From Thermoflexus sp042408815 (GTDB lineage Bacteria > Chloroflexota > Anaerolineae > Thermoflexales > Thermoflexaceae): 64,000 nt of DNA. Positions 16,770 to 24,973 of the stretch are shown here, one piece after another (the first letter of the stretch is position 1; every line of letters begins with the position of its first letter). A program made the translations under genes and the position numbers. Under the pieces are notes generated by a model that searched no databases, was not told where the DNA came from, and was given only the letters and a program-made list of their open reading frames with translations. Location: the NCBI RefSeq assembly GCF_042408815.1, contig NZ_JBHOQR010000016.1, forward strand, positions 5,164 to 69,163, read 5' to 3'.

Positions 16770-17329
16770 CGCCTGCGCATTGGAATCCGTGCATGTCTGC
16801 TAGGGGAGCCGGTCCGATTCGACGGAGGGCACCGCCGGGATGATTTCGTGTAGCGCCTCCTGAACCCCTATGTGGAGTGGGTTCCAGTGTTCCCCGAAGC
16901 AGAGGTCGGGATGGGGATCCCCCGGGAGCCCGTGATCCTGGTCGGGGATCCGGCATCGCTCCGCATGGCCCGCCAGCCCTACCTGCCTGCAATGCCTCGG
17001 GCGGCTGGCCGCCAGCGTCGGCGCTAGCCGGACATCCTCCCCGATTATGAGGCCGAGCTGGCCCAAGCAATGGGGGAGCTGCTCACCCGCGGCCGGGTCG
17101 CCAACGCTCTGCATCACGCCCTGGGATACCTCCAGCGGATGCGGCCTGATCTGGAGCGCCAGGAGCTGATCGAGCGCATCCAAGCCTACCAGGAAGGCCG
17201 GGTGCCTCTGATCGTCCCCTCATCCTGTTCCGGCATCATCTCCACAAAGCCTCCGCGCCCGAATGGCTCCGGCAACAAGTCCTCTGGCCTCCTTATCCAG
17301 AGAAGCTGGTGTGGCACAGCCCGCTTTAA
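16770..17329 (+). pseudogene. DUF523-DUF1722 (YbgA-type) protein, broken
   Basis: The first half reads RIGIRACLLGEPVRFDGGH, the DUF523 signature, and then hits an in-frame TAG at 16851-16853. After the stop the frame goes on (RLLNPYVEWVPVFPEAEVGMGIPRE), but the family's conserved Cys in 'PvCPE' is Phe (TTC, 16890-16892). A second stop lies at about 17025. The DUF1722 half resumes in another frame as YEAELAQAMGELLTRGRV, then ALHHALGYLQ and RQELIERIQAYQEG. One lost C near 17219 shifts the last part (LILFRHHLHKASAPEWLRQQ), which ends at TAA 17327-17329. At least four lesions make it a pseudogene. In enterobacteria ybgA sits beside phrB. Confidence 0.87.
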
Positions 17330-17356
17330 TCGGAAGGGGGAATCCGAGGATTTGCG

Positions 17357-17365
17357 TGATATAAT
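17357..17365 (+). promoter_or_regulatory. Extended -10 promoter of ftsH
   Basis: TGATATAAT contains a perfect TATAAT (17360-17365) preceded by TG-A, an extended -10 element. The GTG start of ftsH lies 33 bases downstream of its last base. No clear -35 hexamer is seen. Confidence 0.6.
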
Positions 17366-17397
17366 CAGGGTGGAAATCGGAGAACAGGAGGCCGCTG

Positions 17398-19329
17398 GTG
17401 AATTCGGCGCGATTGCGCAATGGGTTGATCTGGCTCCTCATCGCGGTCACCCTGATTGTCTTCCTGGCGATGGGTCGGGGGGGCGGGAGCCGTGGAGAAT
17501 CCGTCTCCCTGACGGATATCGCCGCCCGCCTGGAGGCCGGCGAGGTGAAGAAGGTCGTCGTCAGCGGAGACTACGTCCAGGTCGAGCTCAAAAACGGGAA
17601 GATCCTGAGCGCCGTTAAAGAGAACGGCTCGACTTTCCTGGATCAGATGAAAACCCTGGGAGTCCCCGAGGATAAGCTCCGGAGCATCCAGTATGTCCCG
17701 GAGCGCCCCAACGAGTGGGGAGGCATCCTCATCGCCTTCCTGACCTATGGGCTGCCGGTCCTTCTGGTGGTGGGCCTCTTTTATTTCATCCTGCGCCAAG
17801 CCCAGGCTCCCGGGAACCAGGCCTTCAATTTCAGCAAGAGCCGGGCCCGTATGTTCACCGGGGAGCGCCCCACAGTCACCTTCGATGACGTGGCCGGGGT
17901 CGATGAGGCCAAGCAGGAACTTCAGGAAGTGGTGGAGTTCCTGAAAGAGCCGGAGAAATTCATTGCCCTGGGCGCCCGGATCCCGAAGGGGGTCCTTCTG
18001 GTCGGCCCGCCGGGAACCGGCAAGACCCTCCTGGCCAAGGCGGTCTCCGGCGAGGCGGGGGTGCCCTTCTTCTCGATCTCGGGCTCCGAGTTTGTGGAGA
18101 TGTTTGTGGGCGTCGGGGCCGCCCGGGTTCGGGATCTCTTCGAGCAGGCGAAGCGCCACAGCCCGTGCATCGTGTTCATCGATGAGATCGACGCGGTGGG
18201 CCGCTACCGGGGAGCCGGGATCGGTGGCAGCCACGATGAGCGGGAGCAGACCCTCAACCAGATCCTGGTGGAGATGGACGGCTTCGACACTGACACCAAT
18301 GTGATCGTCATGGCCGCAACGAACCGCCCAGATATCCTCGATCCCGCCCTCCTGCGCCCCGGGCGTTTCGATCGCCGGGTGATCCTGGATCGGCCGGACG
18401 TGAAGGGGCGGGAGGCGATCTTTCGAGTGCACCTGCGGGGCAAGCCGCTGGACGATGATGTGGATGTGTCGGTGCTGGCCCGGGCCACGCCAGGCTTCGT
18501 CGGCGCGGATATCGCCAACGTGGTCAACGAGGCTGCCATCCTGGCCGCCCGCAAGAACAAAAAGAAGATCTCCATGAAGGACTTCGAGGAGGCGATCGAG
18601 AAGGTGATCGCCGGACCGGAGCGCAAGAGCCGCCTCATCACCGAGCGCGAGAAGCGCATCATTGCCTACCATGAGGCCGGCCACGCAGTGGTCGCTTACT
18701 ACCTGCCCAACTGCGATCCGGTGCACAAGGTGACGATCATCCCCCGAGGCATGGCCGGCGGCTACACCCTGGCCCTCCCCGAGGAGGATCGCACCCTGTG
18801 GACCCGCTCCAAGTTCCTGGACGACATGGCGATGGCCCTGGGCGGCCGCGCCGCAGAGGAGATCATCTTCGGCGATATCACCACCGGCGCGGCGGAGGAC
18901 CTGGAGCGGGTCACCGAGCTAGCCCGGGCCATGGTCACCCGGTATGGGATGAGCGAGAAGCTGGGGCCGATGGTCTTCGGGAAGAAAGAGGAGCTGATCT
19001 TCCTGGGCAAGGAGATCGCCGAGCAGCGGGACTACAGCGACGCCGTGGCCCAGGAGATCGACGCCGAGGTCCGCCGACTGGTGATGGAGGCCTACGAGCG
19101 GGCCAAGCGGATCCTCACCGAGCACCGGGATAAGCTGGAGGCGGTGGCTCAGAAGCTGATCGAGATGGAGACCCTGGACGCGGAGACCTTCCGGGCGATT
19201 ATGGAAGGGCGGACGCCGCCGGAACGGAAGGCGCCCGGAGCCGCCGGCCCTGCCCCCCAGCCGGCTGCCCCCCAGCCCAGCGCCCCGGCCCCCGGCACCG
19301 GGCCGGCTCCAGTCCCGGTTCCGGCCTGA
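17398..19329 (+). CDS. ftsH: ATP-dependent zinc metalloprotease FtsH
   Basis: FtsH is a membrane-anchored hexameric AAA+ protease for misfolded and regulatory proteins. The GTG start has AGGAGG about seven bases upstream. In 643 residues: a first membrane helix at about 8-25, an extracytoplasmic domain, a second helix at about 111-131, Walker A GPPGTGKT (203-210), Walker B FIDEID (260-265), the second region of homology ending in LRPGRFDR, the zinc site HEAGH (425-429) and the third ligand D501 in GAAEDLE. The tail is unusually rich in Pro and Ala and ends in a low-complexity stretch. A terminator hairpin follows 19 bases after the stop. Confidence 0.98.
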   Translation: MNSARLRNGLIWLLIAVTLIVFLAMGRGGGSRGESVSLTDIAARLEAGEVKKVVVSGDYVQVELKNGKILSAVKENGSTFLDQMKTLGVPEDKLRSIQYVPERPNEWGGILIAFLTYGLPVLLVVGLFYFILRQAQAPGNQAFNFSKSRARMFTGERPTVTFDDVAGVDEAKQELQEVVEFLKEPEKFIALGARIPKGVLLVGPPGTGKTLLAKAVSGEAGVPFFSISGSEFVEMFVGVGAARVRDLFEQAKRHSPCIVFIDEIDAVGRYRGAGIGGSHDEREQTLNQILVEMDGFDTDTNVIVMAATNRPDILDPALLRPGRFDRRVILDRPDVKGREAIFRVHLRGKPLDDDVDVSVLARATPGFVGADIANVVNEAAILAARKNKKKISMKDFEEAIEKVIAGPERKSRLITEREKRIIAYHEAGHAVVAYYLPNCDPVHKVTIIPRGMAGGYTLALPEEDRTLWTRSKFLDDMAMALGGRAAEEIIFGDITTGAAEDLERVTELARAMVTRYGMSEKLGPMVFGKKEELIFLGKEIAEQRDYSDAVAQEIDAEVRRLVMEAYERAKRILTEHRDKLEAVAQKLIEMETLDAETFRAIMEGRTPPERKAPGAAGPAPQPAAPQPSAPAPGTGPAPVPVPA

Positions 19330-19347
19330 TGAAACGCCATCGCATCG

Positions 19348-19385
19348 AAAGGGGGATGGATGGGCCAGGCATCCATCCCCCTTTT
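19348..19385. terminator. Bidirectional intrinsic terminator between ftsH and the convergent GT-C gene
   Basis: AAAGGGGGATGGAT pairs with ATCCATCCCCCTTT around a nine-base loop, flanked by A-rich and T-rich sequence on the two sides. It serves ftsH on the plus strand and the gene at 19389-22154 on the minus strand. Confidence 0.85.
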
Positions 19386-19388
19386 CAT

Positions 19389-22154
19389 TTACGGTCGAAC
19401 TTCGATCGCTCCCAGCGGGACCGCATCCAGCGGATAACGCGCCCCCGAAGGATCCACGGCCCTCCAGCGCCCTTCCTCCGAGTACCAGCCTATGAAGATC
19501 CCATAGTGGCCAGGGGGAAGATCCTTCGGGATCTGCAGTCGATGGATATCCTCCACATATTCCCCCGGCTCCCAAGTCAAAATCGGTCGCTGGCCTCCCT
19601 GTGGCGGCGCATCCCCTGTCGTGAGAGGCGATTGGTCCGGTCGCCGGCTCAGATGGACAAAAACCACCCCGGGGCGCTCCGGCTGACGCCGCACGTGCCA
19701 GGCTAGACGGACTTCCACCATTTGACCTGGGGCAGCCTGCTCCGGGCGGATCTCATAACGATCCAGACAGATCCGATCCTCGAAACATGCGCGACCTTCT
19801 CGGCTCAGCGGGATCGGCTTGCGACGGGTCGGCCAAGGGGAGAGGTTCAGTGTGAAAACCGGATAACCCTGGCGATAAAAAGGCCACATGGTCTCCCAGG
19901 GGATCGGCTCCCCCCGCTCGTCATAGACAACCAGCCGGACCTGCCCGTAGCCCCGGAGGTCAGGCGGCAATGGCACAACGAGCGGTTGCGCGACGATCTG
20001 GCCAGCCTTCCACCGATCGGAGGGGAAGAACGCAGGGCCCAGCTCTCCCCGGAACAGGAGACGACGCGTGGCTCCTTGCTGCCAGAATAAAGCTATCGAA
20101 CGCGCACCGGGAGAGTCGGCTTCGGCTCGCCAGAGCAGGTGAACAGGCACTCCAAGACCAGGGAAATATGGAGGATCCACCACCAGCCGGGCGGCAAGCA
20201 GCTGGACCCCGCCCATGGAGCGAACCCCAGGGGTCATGAAATCCGGAGGATGGGTATAGCCTTCCAGAAAGAAAGATGGCGATTCCCACGCTGGTGCCCC
20301 ATTCGCCGGGATGCGGCGATCGAGATCGAAGGCTTCCACCCGCAACCGATAGATCCCCGGAGGAAGGCCGGGAGGCAATCGCATACGGACCTGCTGGCGA
20401 ACCGGTTGGCCCTCCGGCCATCGGTCCGGCGGGAACGAAGGCCAGATCGGTTGAACTTCCCGAGCCCAGACCTCACCACCCCCATCCATAAGTCGAATGT
20501 CCAACCATAGATTCAGCGAGGAGAGCGATCCTTTCTCCCAGAAAAACCACCAGCGGAGCACAGGATATGCCAGCTCCGGCCCCTCTATCCATCGAAGGCG
20601 AAGATAAGATCCGATCTGAAGATCCACCGGGATCGCTTCCGGGGATGGCTGATGATCCCAGGCATAGAGCTCATAGACCAGCACACGAACCCATATATTC
20701 CGGCTGGGGAATACTTTTTGCATCAGATAGAGACCGTTCGCGCTCAACCAGTGGGGGAGAGCCTGATTGGGCCGGAGGAGATCTTCCTCAGAGAGGCCCG
20801 TGATCAACCAGATGCGCTCTGGACGCTGGGTGGAAGCTTCCAGCGCTTGAATCATCGCTTCCTGCTCTTCGCCCTCCCGACCGGTCAAAAGAAGAGGAGC
20901 AGAGCCATGATAGTAATACCTGGCCAGTGGGGTCAGTGTGAGATCTTGAAGAATCACCAGATCCTTGGCAGTGACCTCTCGGTTCGTCCAGGCCAGAGCA
21001 CCCCGCCAGTCATCCTTGAGAGAATAGGGTTCACAAAAATAGAGCCCATCGCTCAGGAGCATGCCAGCGCAAACCAAGGCACTGATGGGGATCCCAACGT
21101 AAACACCGCGGCGGATCAGGAGAGCAAATCCCAGGGATGCCAAGAGATAGGCCATCGGAGTGATGAGGAACAGATGGCGGATGTTTTGATAGAGGGGTTT
21201 TATATAAGAAAGCCCATAAAGAAGAACCGTGGGACCGAAGAAAGAGAACAAAAACAGGAAACCAACAGATCGTTTGTGACGCAGGAGATGCCATCCCCCT
21301 ATCCCCATCGCTCCCACCCATGCCCACTGGATAGGCCACAACTCGGGGTTCCGATAAGGAAAAGAGGTTCCAAAGGCAGGCGCTCGGAGTATGTCGATCA
21401 GAAGGCCTGGGAAAGGGATGAAGTGGTAATCCCGTTCTGGACCACTGAGCAGCCTTTGATAGAGAAAGGGCAGAAAAAGTCCCAATATAGCAAAAGCAGG
21501 AAGCGATAGGAGTGCCATACGGCGCTGGCTACGTTGAGGCTGAAAGAGAGCCCAAAGCCAGAGCGAAAAGATCAACAGGATAGCAGTATAATGCGTTAAC
21601 AGCATAGAAACCATCGCAGCGATCATGACAAACCGGGAAGAAGTTCGCGAGGAATTCCTGGAAAAGGAAAGCCAGAGCCGGAAAAGGAACAGGCTCTCCA
21701 GGGCCAGAAGCGTATACATCCGGGCCTCCTGGCCATACCATAAATAGAGGGGTGAGACGGCCAGGAGAAGGGCGCTGATCCAGGCCGCGGCCGGCTCCCC
21801 AAGCTGTTTCCAGATCGTCCAGGCGAGGGGGATGATGAGGATCGAAGCCCACACGGATGGGAACCGAAGAGCGAACTCCGTATCGCCAGCCAGCGCCATC
21901 CAAACTTTCAGCACAACGAAGTAAAGAGGGGGGTGATTGTCTATGGTCAGAATAGGTCGAAGGCCCTGCAGGACAATCTGCCCACGGAGGAGCTCCGCCC
22001 ATGGGGCCTGCGCTCGATAGAGTGTCAGGCCCTCATCGTTCCAGAGAGAAGGCTCGCCTAGTCGATAGAGCCGGAGGCCAAAGGCGAAAAGGATCATGAC
22101 CCCCAGCCCAGCCCGTATATTCCATCTGGCGCTTTGGCTTGGAAGGCTCAACAT
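19389..22154 (-). CDS. Large GT-C glycosyltransferase (family 39/ArnT-like) with several C-terminal beta modules
   Basis: The 921-residue protein has a GT-C membrane half: an N-terminal helix, the first-loop acidic pair in LWNDEG (residues 40-41), DNHPPLYF and YGQEARMY, with about a dozen membrane helices up to residue 360. This fits undecaprenyl-phosphate-sugar-dependent mannosyl/arabinosyl-type transferases. Residues after about 480 form at least three beta-rich modules with recurring 'W.pG..v' and 'lPPG.Y.l.v' marks, the last being LTWEPGEY...LPPGHYGIFIGWY. The same module ends the protein at 255-2459. The first few codons before the first helix are polar. Acceptor and donor are unknown. 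It probably acts at the outer face of the membrane. Confidence 0.8.
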   Translation of the reverse strand: MLSLPSQSARWNIRAGLGVMILFAFGLRLYRLGEPSLWNDEGLTLYRAQAPWAELLRGQIVLQGLRPILTIDNHPPLYFVVLKVWMALAGDTEFALRFPSVWASILIIPLAWTIWKQLGEPAAAWISALLLAVSPLYLWYGQEARMYTLLALESLFLFRLWLSFSRNSSRTSSRFVMIAAMVSMLLTHYTAILLIFSLWLWALFQPQRSQRRMALLSLPAFAILGLFLPFLYQRLLSGPERDYHFIPFPGLLIDILRAPAFGTSFPYRNPELWPIQWAWVGAMGIGGWHLLRHKRSVGFLFLFSFFGPTVLLYGLSYIKPLYQNIRHLFLITPMAYLLASLGFALLIRRGVYVGIPISALVCAGMLLSDGLYFCEPYSLKDDWRGALAWTNREVTAKDLVILQDLTLTPLARYYYHGSAPLLLTGREGEEQEAMIQALEASTQRPERIWLITGLSEEDLLRPNQALPHWLSANGLYLMQKVFPSRNIWVRVLVYELYAWDHQPSPEAIPVDLQIGSYLRLRWIEGPELAYPVLRWWFFWEKGSLSSLNLWLDIRLMDGGGEVWAREVQPIWPSFPPDRWPEGQPVRQQVRMRLPPGLPPGIYRLRVEAFDLDRRIPANGAPAWESPSFFLEGYTHPPDFMTPGVRSMGGVQLLAARLVVDPPYFPGLGVPVHLLWRAEADSPGARSIALFWQQGATRRLLFRGELGPAFFPSDRWKAGQIVAQPLVVPLPPDLRGYGQVRLVVYDERGEPIPWETMWPFYRQGYPVFTLNLSPWPTRRKPIPLSREGRACFEDRICLDRYEIRPEQAAPGQMVEVRLAWHVRRQPERPGVVFVHLSRRPDQSPLTTGDAPPQGGQRPILTWEPGEYVEDIHRLQIPKDLPPGHYGIFIGWYSEEGRWRAVDPSGARYPLDAVPLGAIEVRP

Positions 22155-22179
22155 GGGTGGACCATGAGACCAAACCGGA

Positions 22180-22887
22180 CTAAATCAGGAACAGCACCCG
22201 CCCCCGGTAACGGGCGCGCAGCTCCTGATTATGGGCGTCCGATCCCTCCAGGTTGCCGGAACGGAACAATGGGGGGCGGATCCCCTGCTCGATCAGCCGG
22301 GAGGCTGCCTCCGCGATCACCGCCTGAAGCAGGGCGGCGCCGACCACGGTGGAGGTGGGTCCTACATAAAGCTCCCCATCCAGGCGGATGGCCCCATCGC
22401 CCGGAGGGCCCATGGTATCCAGGACCACATCCGCGAGCTCGAAAAGACGTTTGCCCGAGGAATGGCGGGAGGGAATGGAGCGACTGAAGGTTACAGCGGT
22501 CACGGCGATCACCGGAAGGCCATGCTGTTTGCCGTAAAGGGCGACCTCAATGGGGGCCGGATTGCGGCCCGAATGGGAGATCACAATCAGCACATCTCCC
22601 GGATGAAAGGCGTGGGCGGCCAGAAGAACAGAGGCGAACCCCTCCAGGCGCTCGGCCCGCCCGAAAAGCGGATCAAATAGGGGATTCACACCCGCCAGCC
22701 CTCCGGCGCGACCGACGATATCCAGAGCCACCAGCTGCGAGTGTCCACTCCCAAACACATGGACGATCCGATCCCTGGCCACGGCCTCGGCAATCAGATG
22801 GGCCGCCGCAGGGATCGTGTCCCGATTCGCTTCGAAGGCGCGCTGCAGCTGATCCAGAACCACCTCACGATAGCGGGTCCAGCTCAT
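22180..22887 (-). CDS. SIS-domain sugar-phosphate binding protein (UPF0309 type)
   Basis: The 235-residue protein has a sugar isomerase (SIS) fold: HVFGSGHSQLVALDIVGRAGGLAG at the start (the GSGHS phosphate loop), then DVLIVISHSGRNPAPIEVAL and LPVIAVTAV. This matches the UPF0309 family, related to GmhA and to N-acetylmuramate 6-phosphate etherase-type SIS proteins, which bind phosphorylated amino sugars. The substrate is unproven. It lies 25 bases upstream of the GT-C gene on the same strand, so the two are likely co-transcribed. Confidence 0.8.
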   Translation of the reverse strand: MSWTRYREVVLDQLQRAFEANRDTIPAAAHLIAEAVARDRIVHVFGSGHSQLVALDIVGRAGGLAGVNPLFDPLFGRAERLEGFASVLLAAHAFHPGDVLIVISHSGRNPAPIEVALYGKQHGLPVIAVTAVTFSRSIPSRHSSGKRLFELADVVLDTMGPPGDGAIRLDGELYVGPTSTVVGAALLQAVIAEAASRLIEQGIRPPLFRSGNLEGSDAHNQELRARYRGRVLFLI

Positions 22888-23098
22888 GGTTTCTTCCCCT
22901 GAGCGAAAAGCTCATCCAATACATTGTAGTCATTTCCGGGACAGCGCCCATGACCAGGCAACCCATGATCGCCGTGAGTCCGGATGGAATTGGCCCCGTT
23001 CGGCTCCCATCCCTGTATGATCTATAACTGGAGAAGGGAGGGGCATCTTCGGGGTTCCGCGCGATCTCGAAAACCCCATGGACATGGAGGCAACCGGG

Positions 23099-23533
23099 AT
23101 GATCCCTTACCGAGGACCGATCCCCGAGTCGATACGGGCTTTGCTGCGCGAGCTTGCAGACCCCTGGCTTTCCGAGATGGATTGGGAACACGCATGCCTG
23201 CATGTTGGGACTCCGCTCTCCCGGCTGATCCTGCGGCTGATGCCGGATCCGATTCCCGGGGTCAATCCGGCAGCTGTGACCCTCGGACGACACATTTTTA
23301 TGGATCCGGATTACGGGCCGCTGGATCAGCTGCCGGGATTCCTCCTCCTGGTCCACGAGCTGGTCCATATCCGCCAGTGGCGGGAGAAGGGCCTCCTGGG
23401 GTTTCTGCTGGCCTACCTGAAGGATTACCTCAACCAGCCGCAACGCTATCGGGGGGTCCGCTTGGAGCATGAGGCCGCTCAGGTAGCCGCCGCGGTGGAG
23501 GAGCGCTGGCATGCACACCATTCCCCCGTGTAA
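23099..23533 (+). CDS. HExxH-containing protein of unknown function (possible metallopeptidase-like fold)
   Basis: The ATG at 23099 has GGAGG (23086-23090) eight bases upstream. Earlier in-frame ATGs at 23078 and 23084 lack this. The 144-residue product carries HELVH (residues 86-90) followed by IRQW and, some 35 residues later, a glutamate-rich helix (LEHEAAQVAAAVEE) that could supply a third metal ligand. This resembles small DUF4157-like 'HELxHxxQ' proteins. No signal peptide is seen. The upstream 210 bases to the divergent SIS gene hold TATAAC about 80 bases before the start as a weak -10 candidate. Confidence 0.6.
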   Translation: MIPYRGPIPESIRALLRELADPWLSEMDWEHACLHVGTPLSRLILRLMPDPIPGVNPAAVTLGRHIFMDPDYGPLDQLPGFLLLVHELVHIRQWREKGLLGFLLAYLKDYLNQPQRYRGVRLEHEAAQVAAAVEERWHAHHSPV

Positions 23534-23641
23534 GCTTGAAGCATCAGCAGGCGCACAGCGGCTTCCTTCAGATGGGAGGGCTATCGGGCCTTCCGGATCT
23601 GAAAGGTTCGATCCCCGAAAGCCTTGAAACAGGAGGTTTCC

Positions 23642-24781
23642 ATGCGACGGGTGTTGATCCTGGGTGGCGGCTTCGGGGGAGTGGCGACGGCTTATTCGCT
23701 CCGTCAACGGCTCCCCCCGGAGGATGAGATCCTTTTGATCGAGCGACGTCCATATTTCATGATGGGCCTGCGCAAGACATGGGCCCTGATCGGCCGGGGC
23801 ACCCTCGAGGAAGGGCGCCGACCCTTGAAGGCGCTGGAGCGCCTGGGGATCCGCGTCCTGCAGGCCACGATCCACGCTATCGACCCGGCCAATCGGGCCG
23901 TGGAAGCGGACGGCCAGCGCCTGGAAGGGGACGCGATGGTAATCGCGCTGGGCGCCGAACTGGATCCAGACGCCATCCCCGGCTTCCGGGAGCACGCGAT
24001 CAATGTATACGATCCCCAGGAGATCCCCCGGGCGGCGGAGGCGGTGCGGGCGTTCCAGGGCGGGCAGGTCGTGATCGGGATTTTCGGCGCTCCGTACAAG
24101 TGCCCGCCCGCGCCCTACGAGATGGCCTTCCTATTGAAGGACTTCTTCGAGGCGCGGGGCATCCGGGCCCATCTGTCGGTGTTCACCCCCCAGCCGATGT
24201 CCCTCCCTGTTCTGGGTGCAGCCGGCTGCTCCGTTCTGGAGGGCCGCCTCGCGGAGCATGGGATCGAGTTCTCCCCCAACCAAAAGGCCACAGCCGTGGA
24301 AGCGGGAGCGGTGCGCTTCGGCGAGCGGCGACGGCCCTTTGATCTGCTTCTGGGAGTGCCCCCCCACCGCTGTCCGGAAGTGGTGGTTCGCAGCGGCCTC
24401 ACCGATGGCGGAGCATGGGTGCGGGTGAATCCGCGGACGCTGGAAACCCGATTCCCGGGCGTTTACGCCATCGGCGACATCACGGAGATCCTCCTTCCGA
24501 ACGGCATGCCCCTGCCTAAAGCGGGGGTCTTCGCGGAGGCGGAAGGCCAGGTGGTCGCGGAGCGGATCGCAGCGGTGTTCGCAGGTCGGGAGTCGGAGAC
24601 CGCCTTCACGGGAGAAGGATTCTGTTACCTGGAGATGGGGCGAGGTGAGGCGATGCTGGTGCGCGGGCGCTTCCTCACGGATCCGGCCCCCGAGATCGAG
24701 CTCACCGAACCTTCCCCCCGCTACCTGGAGGAAAAACGGGCCTTCGAGGCGGAGCGGCTCCGGGCCTGGTTCGGGGAATAG
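23642..24781 (+). CDS. FAD-dependent oxidoreductase of the sulfide:quinone reductase / NDH-2 type
   Basis: The 379-residue product starts with the dinucleotide-binding motif RRVLILGGGFGGVATAY. It has the second FAD motif FPGVYAIGDI and the segment GAPYKCPPAPYEMAFLL, with the Cys typical of sulfide:quinone reductases and flavocytochrome c sulfide dehydrogenase. Another Cys lies in GFCYLEMG. Only some of the three SQR redox cysteines are clear, so sulfide as substrate is plausible but not proven. A type II NADH dehydrogenase-like role is the alternative. AGGAGG stands six bases before the ATG at 23642. The gene stands alone. Confidence 0.75.
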   Translation: MRRVLILGGGFGGVATAYSLRQRLPPEDEILLIERRPYFMMGLRKTWALIGRGTLEEGRRPLKALERLGIRVLQATIHAIDPANRAVEADGQRLEGDAMVIALGAELDPDAIPGFREHAINVYDPQEIPRAAEAVRAFQGGQVVIGIFGAPYKCPPAPYEMAFLLKDFFEARGIRAHLSVFTPQPMSLPVLGAAGCSVLEGRLAEHGIEFSPNQKATAVEAGAVRFGERRRPFDLLLGVPPHRCPEVVVRSGLTDGGAWVRVNPRTLETRFPGVYAIGDITEILLPNGMPLPKAGVFAEAEGQVVAERIAAVFAGRESETAFTGEGFCYLEMGRGEAMLVRGRFLTDPAPEIELTEPSPRYLEEKRAFEAERLRAWFGE

Positions 24782-24862
24782 AAGCGCTCCCTCGCGGTCG
24801 CCTGGCGGGATGTTCCCCCGAGGGTGAGGAGGCGCACGAGCCGCCCTGGATGACCCGCCCTT

Positions 24863-24893
24863 TTTCCCTGTGGCGCTCCGAGCCACAGGGAAA
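24863..24893 (+). terminator. Terminator-like hairpin after the SQR-like gene
   Basis: TTTCCCTGTGGC pairs perfectly with GCCACAGGGAAA around a seven-base loop. There is no T run after it on the plus strand, so it may be a weak or Rho-assisted terminator. Confidence 0.45.
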
Positions 24894-24973
24894 GGGAGGG
24901 GATCATCCCGCCTCCCCGATTGTGGTCCCGCGGTGTAAGCGATGAAAACCATCAAGCAGCAGAACCGGCGAAT

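Noticed and set aside
17365..18726. A 453-codon minus-strand frame opposite ftsH
   Set aside because: It is a mirror of the ftsH codon pattern in GC-rich DNA and has no family similarity; ftsH is certain.
22865..23995. A 376-codon minus-strand frame
   Set aside because: It overlaps the HExxH gene and the start of the SQR-like gene, both with good ribosome binding sites and motifs.
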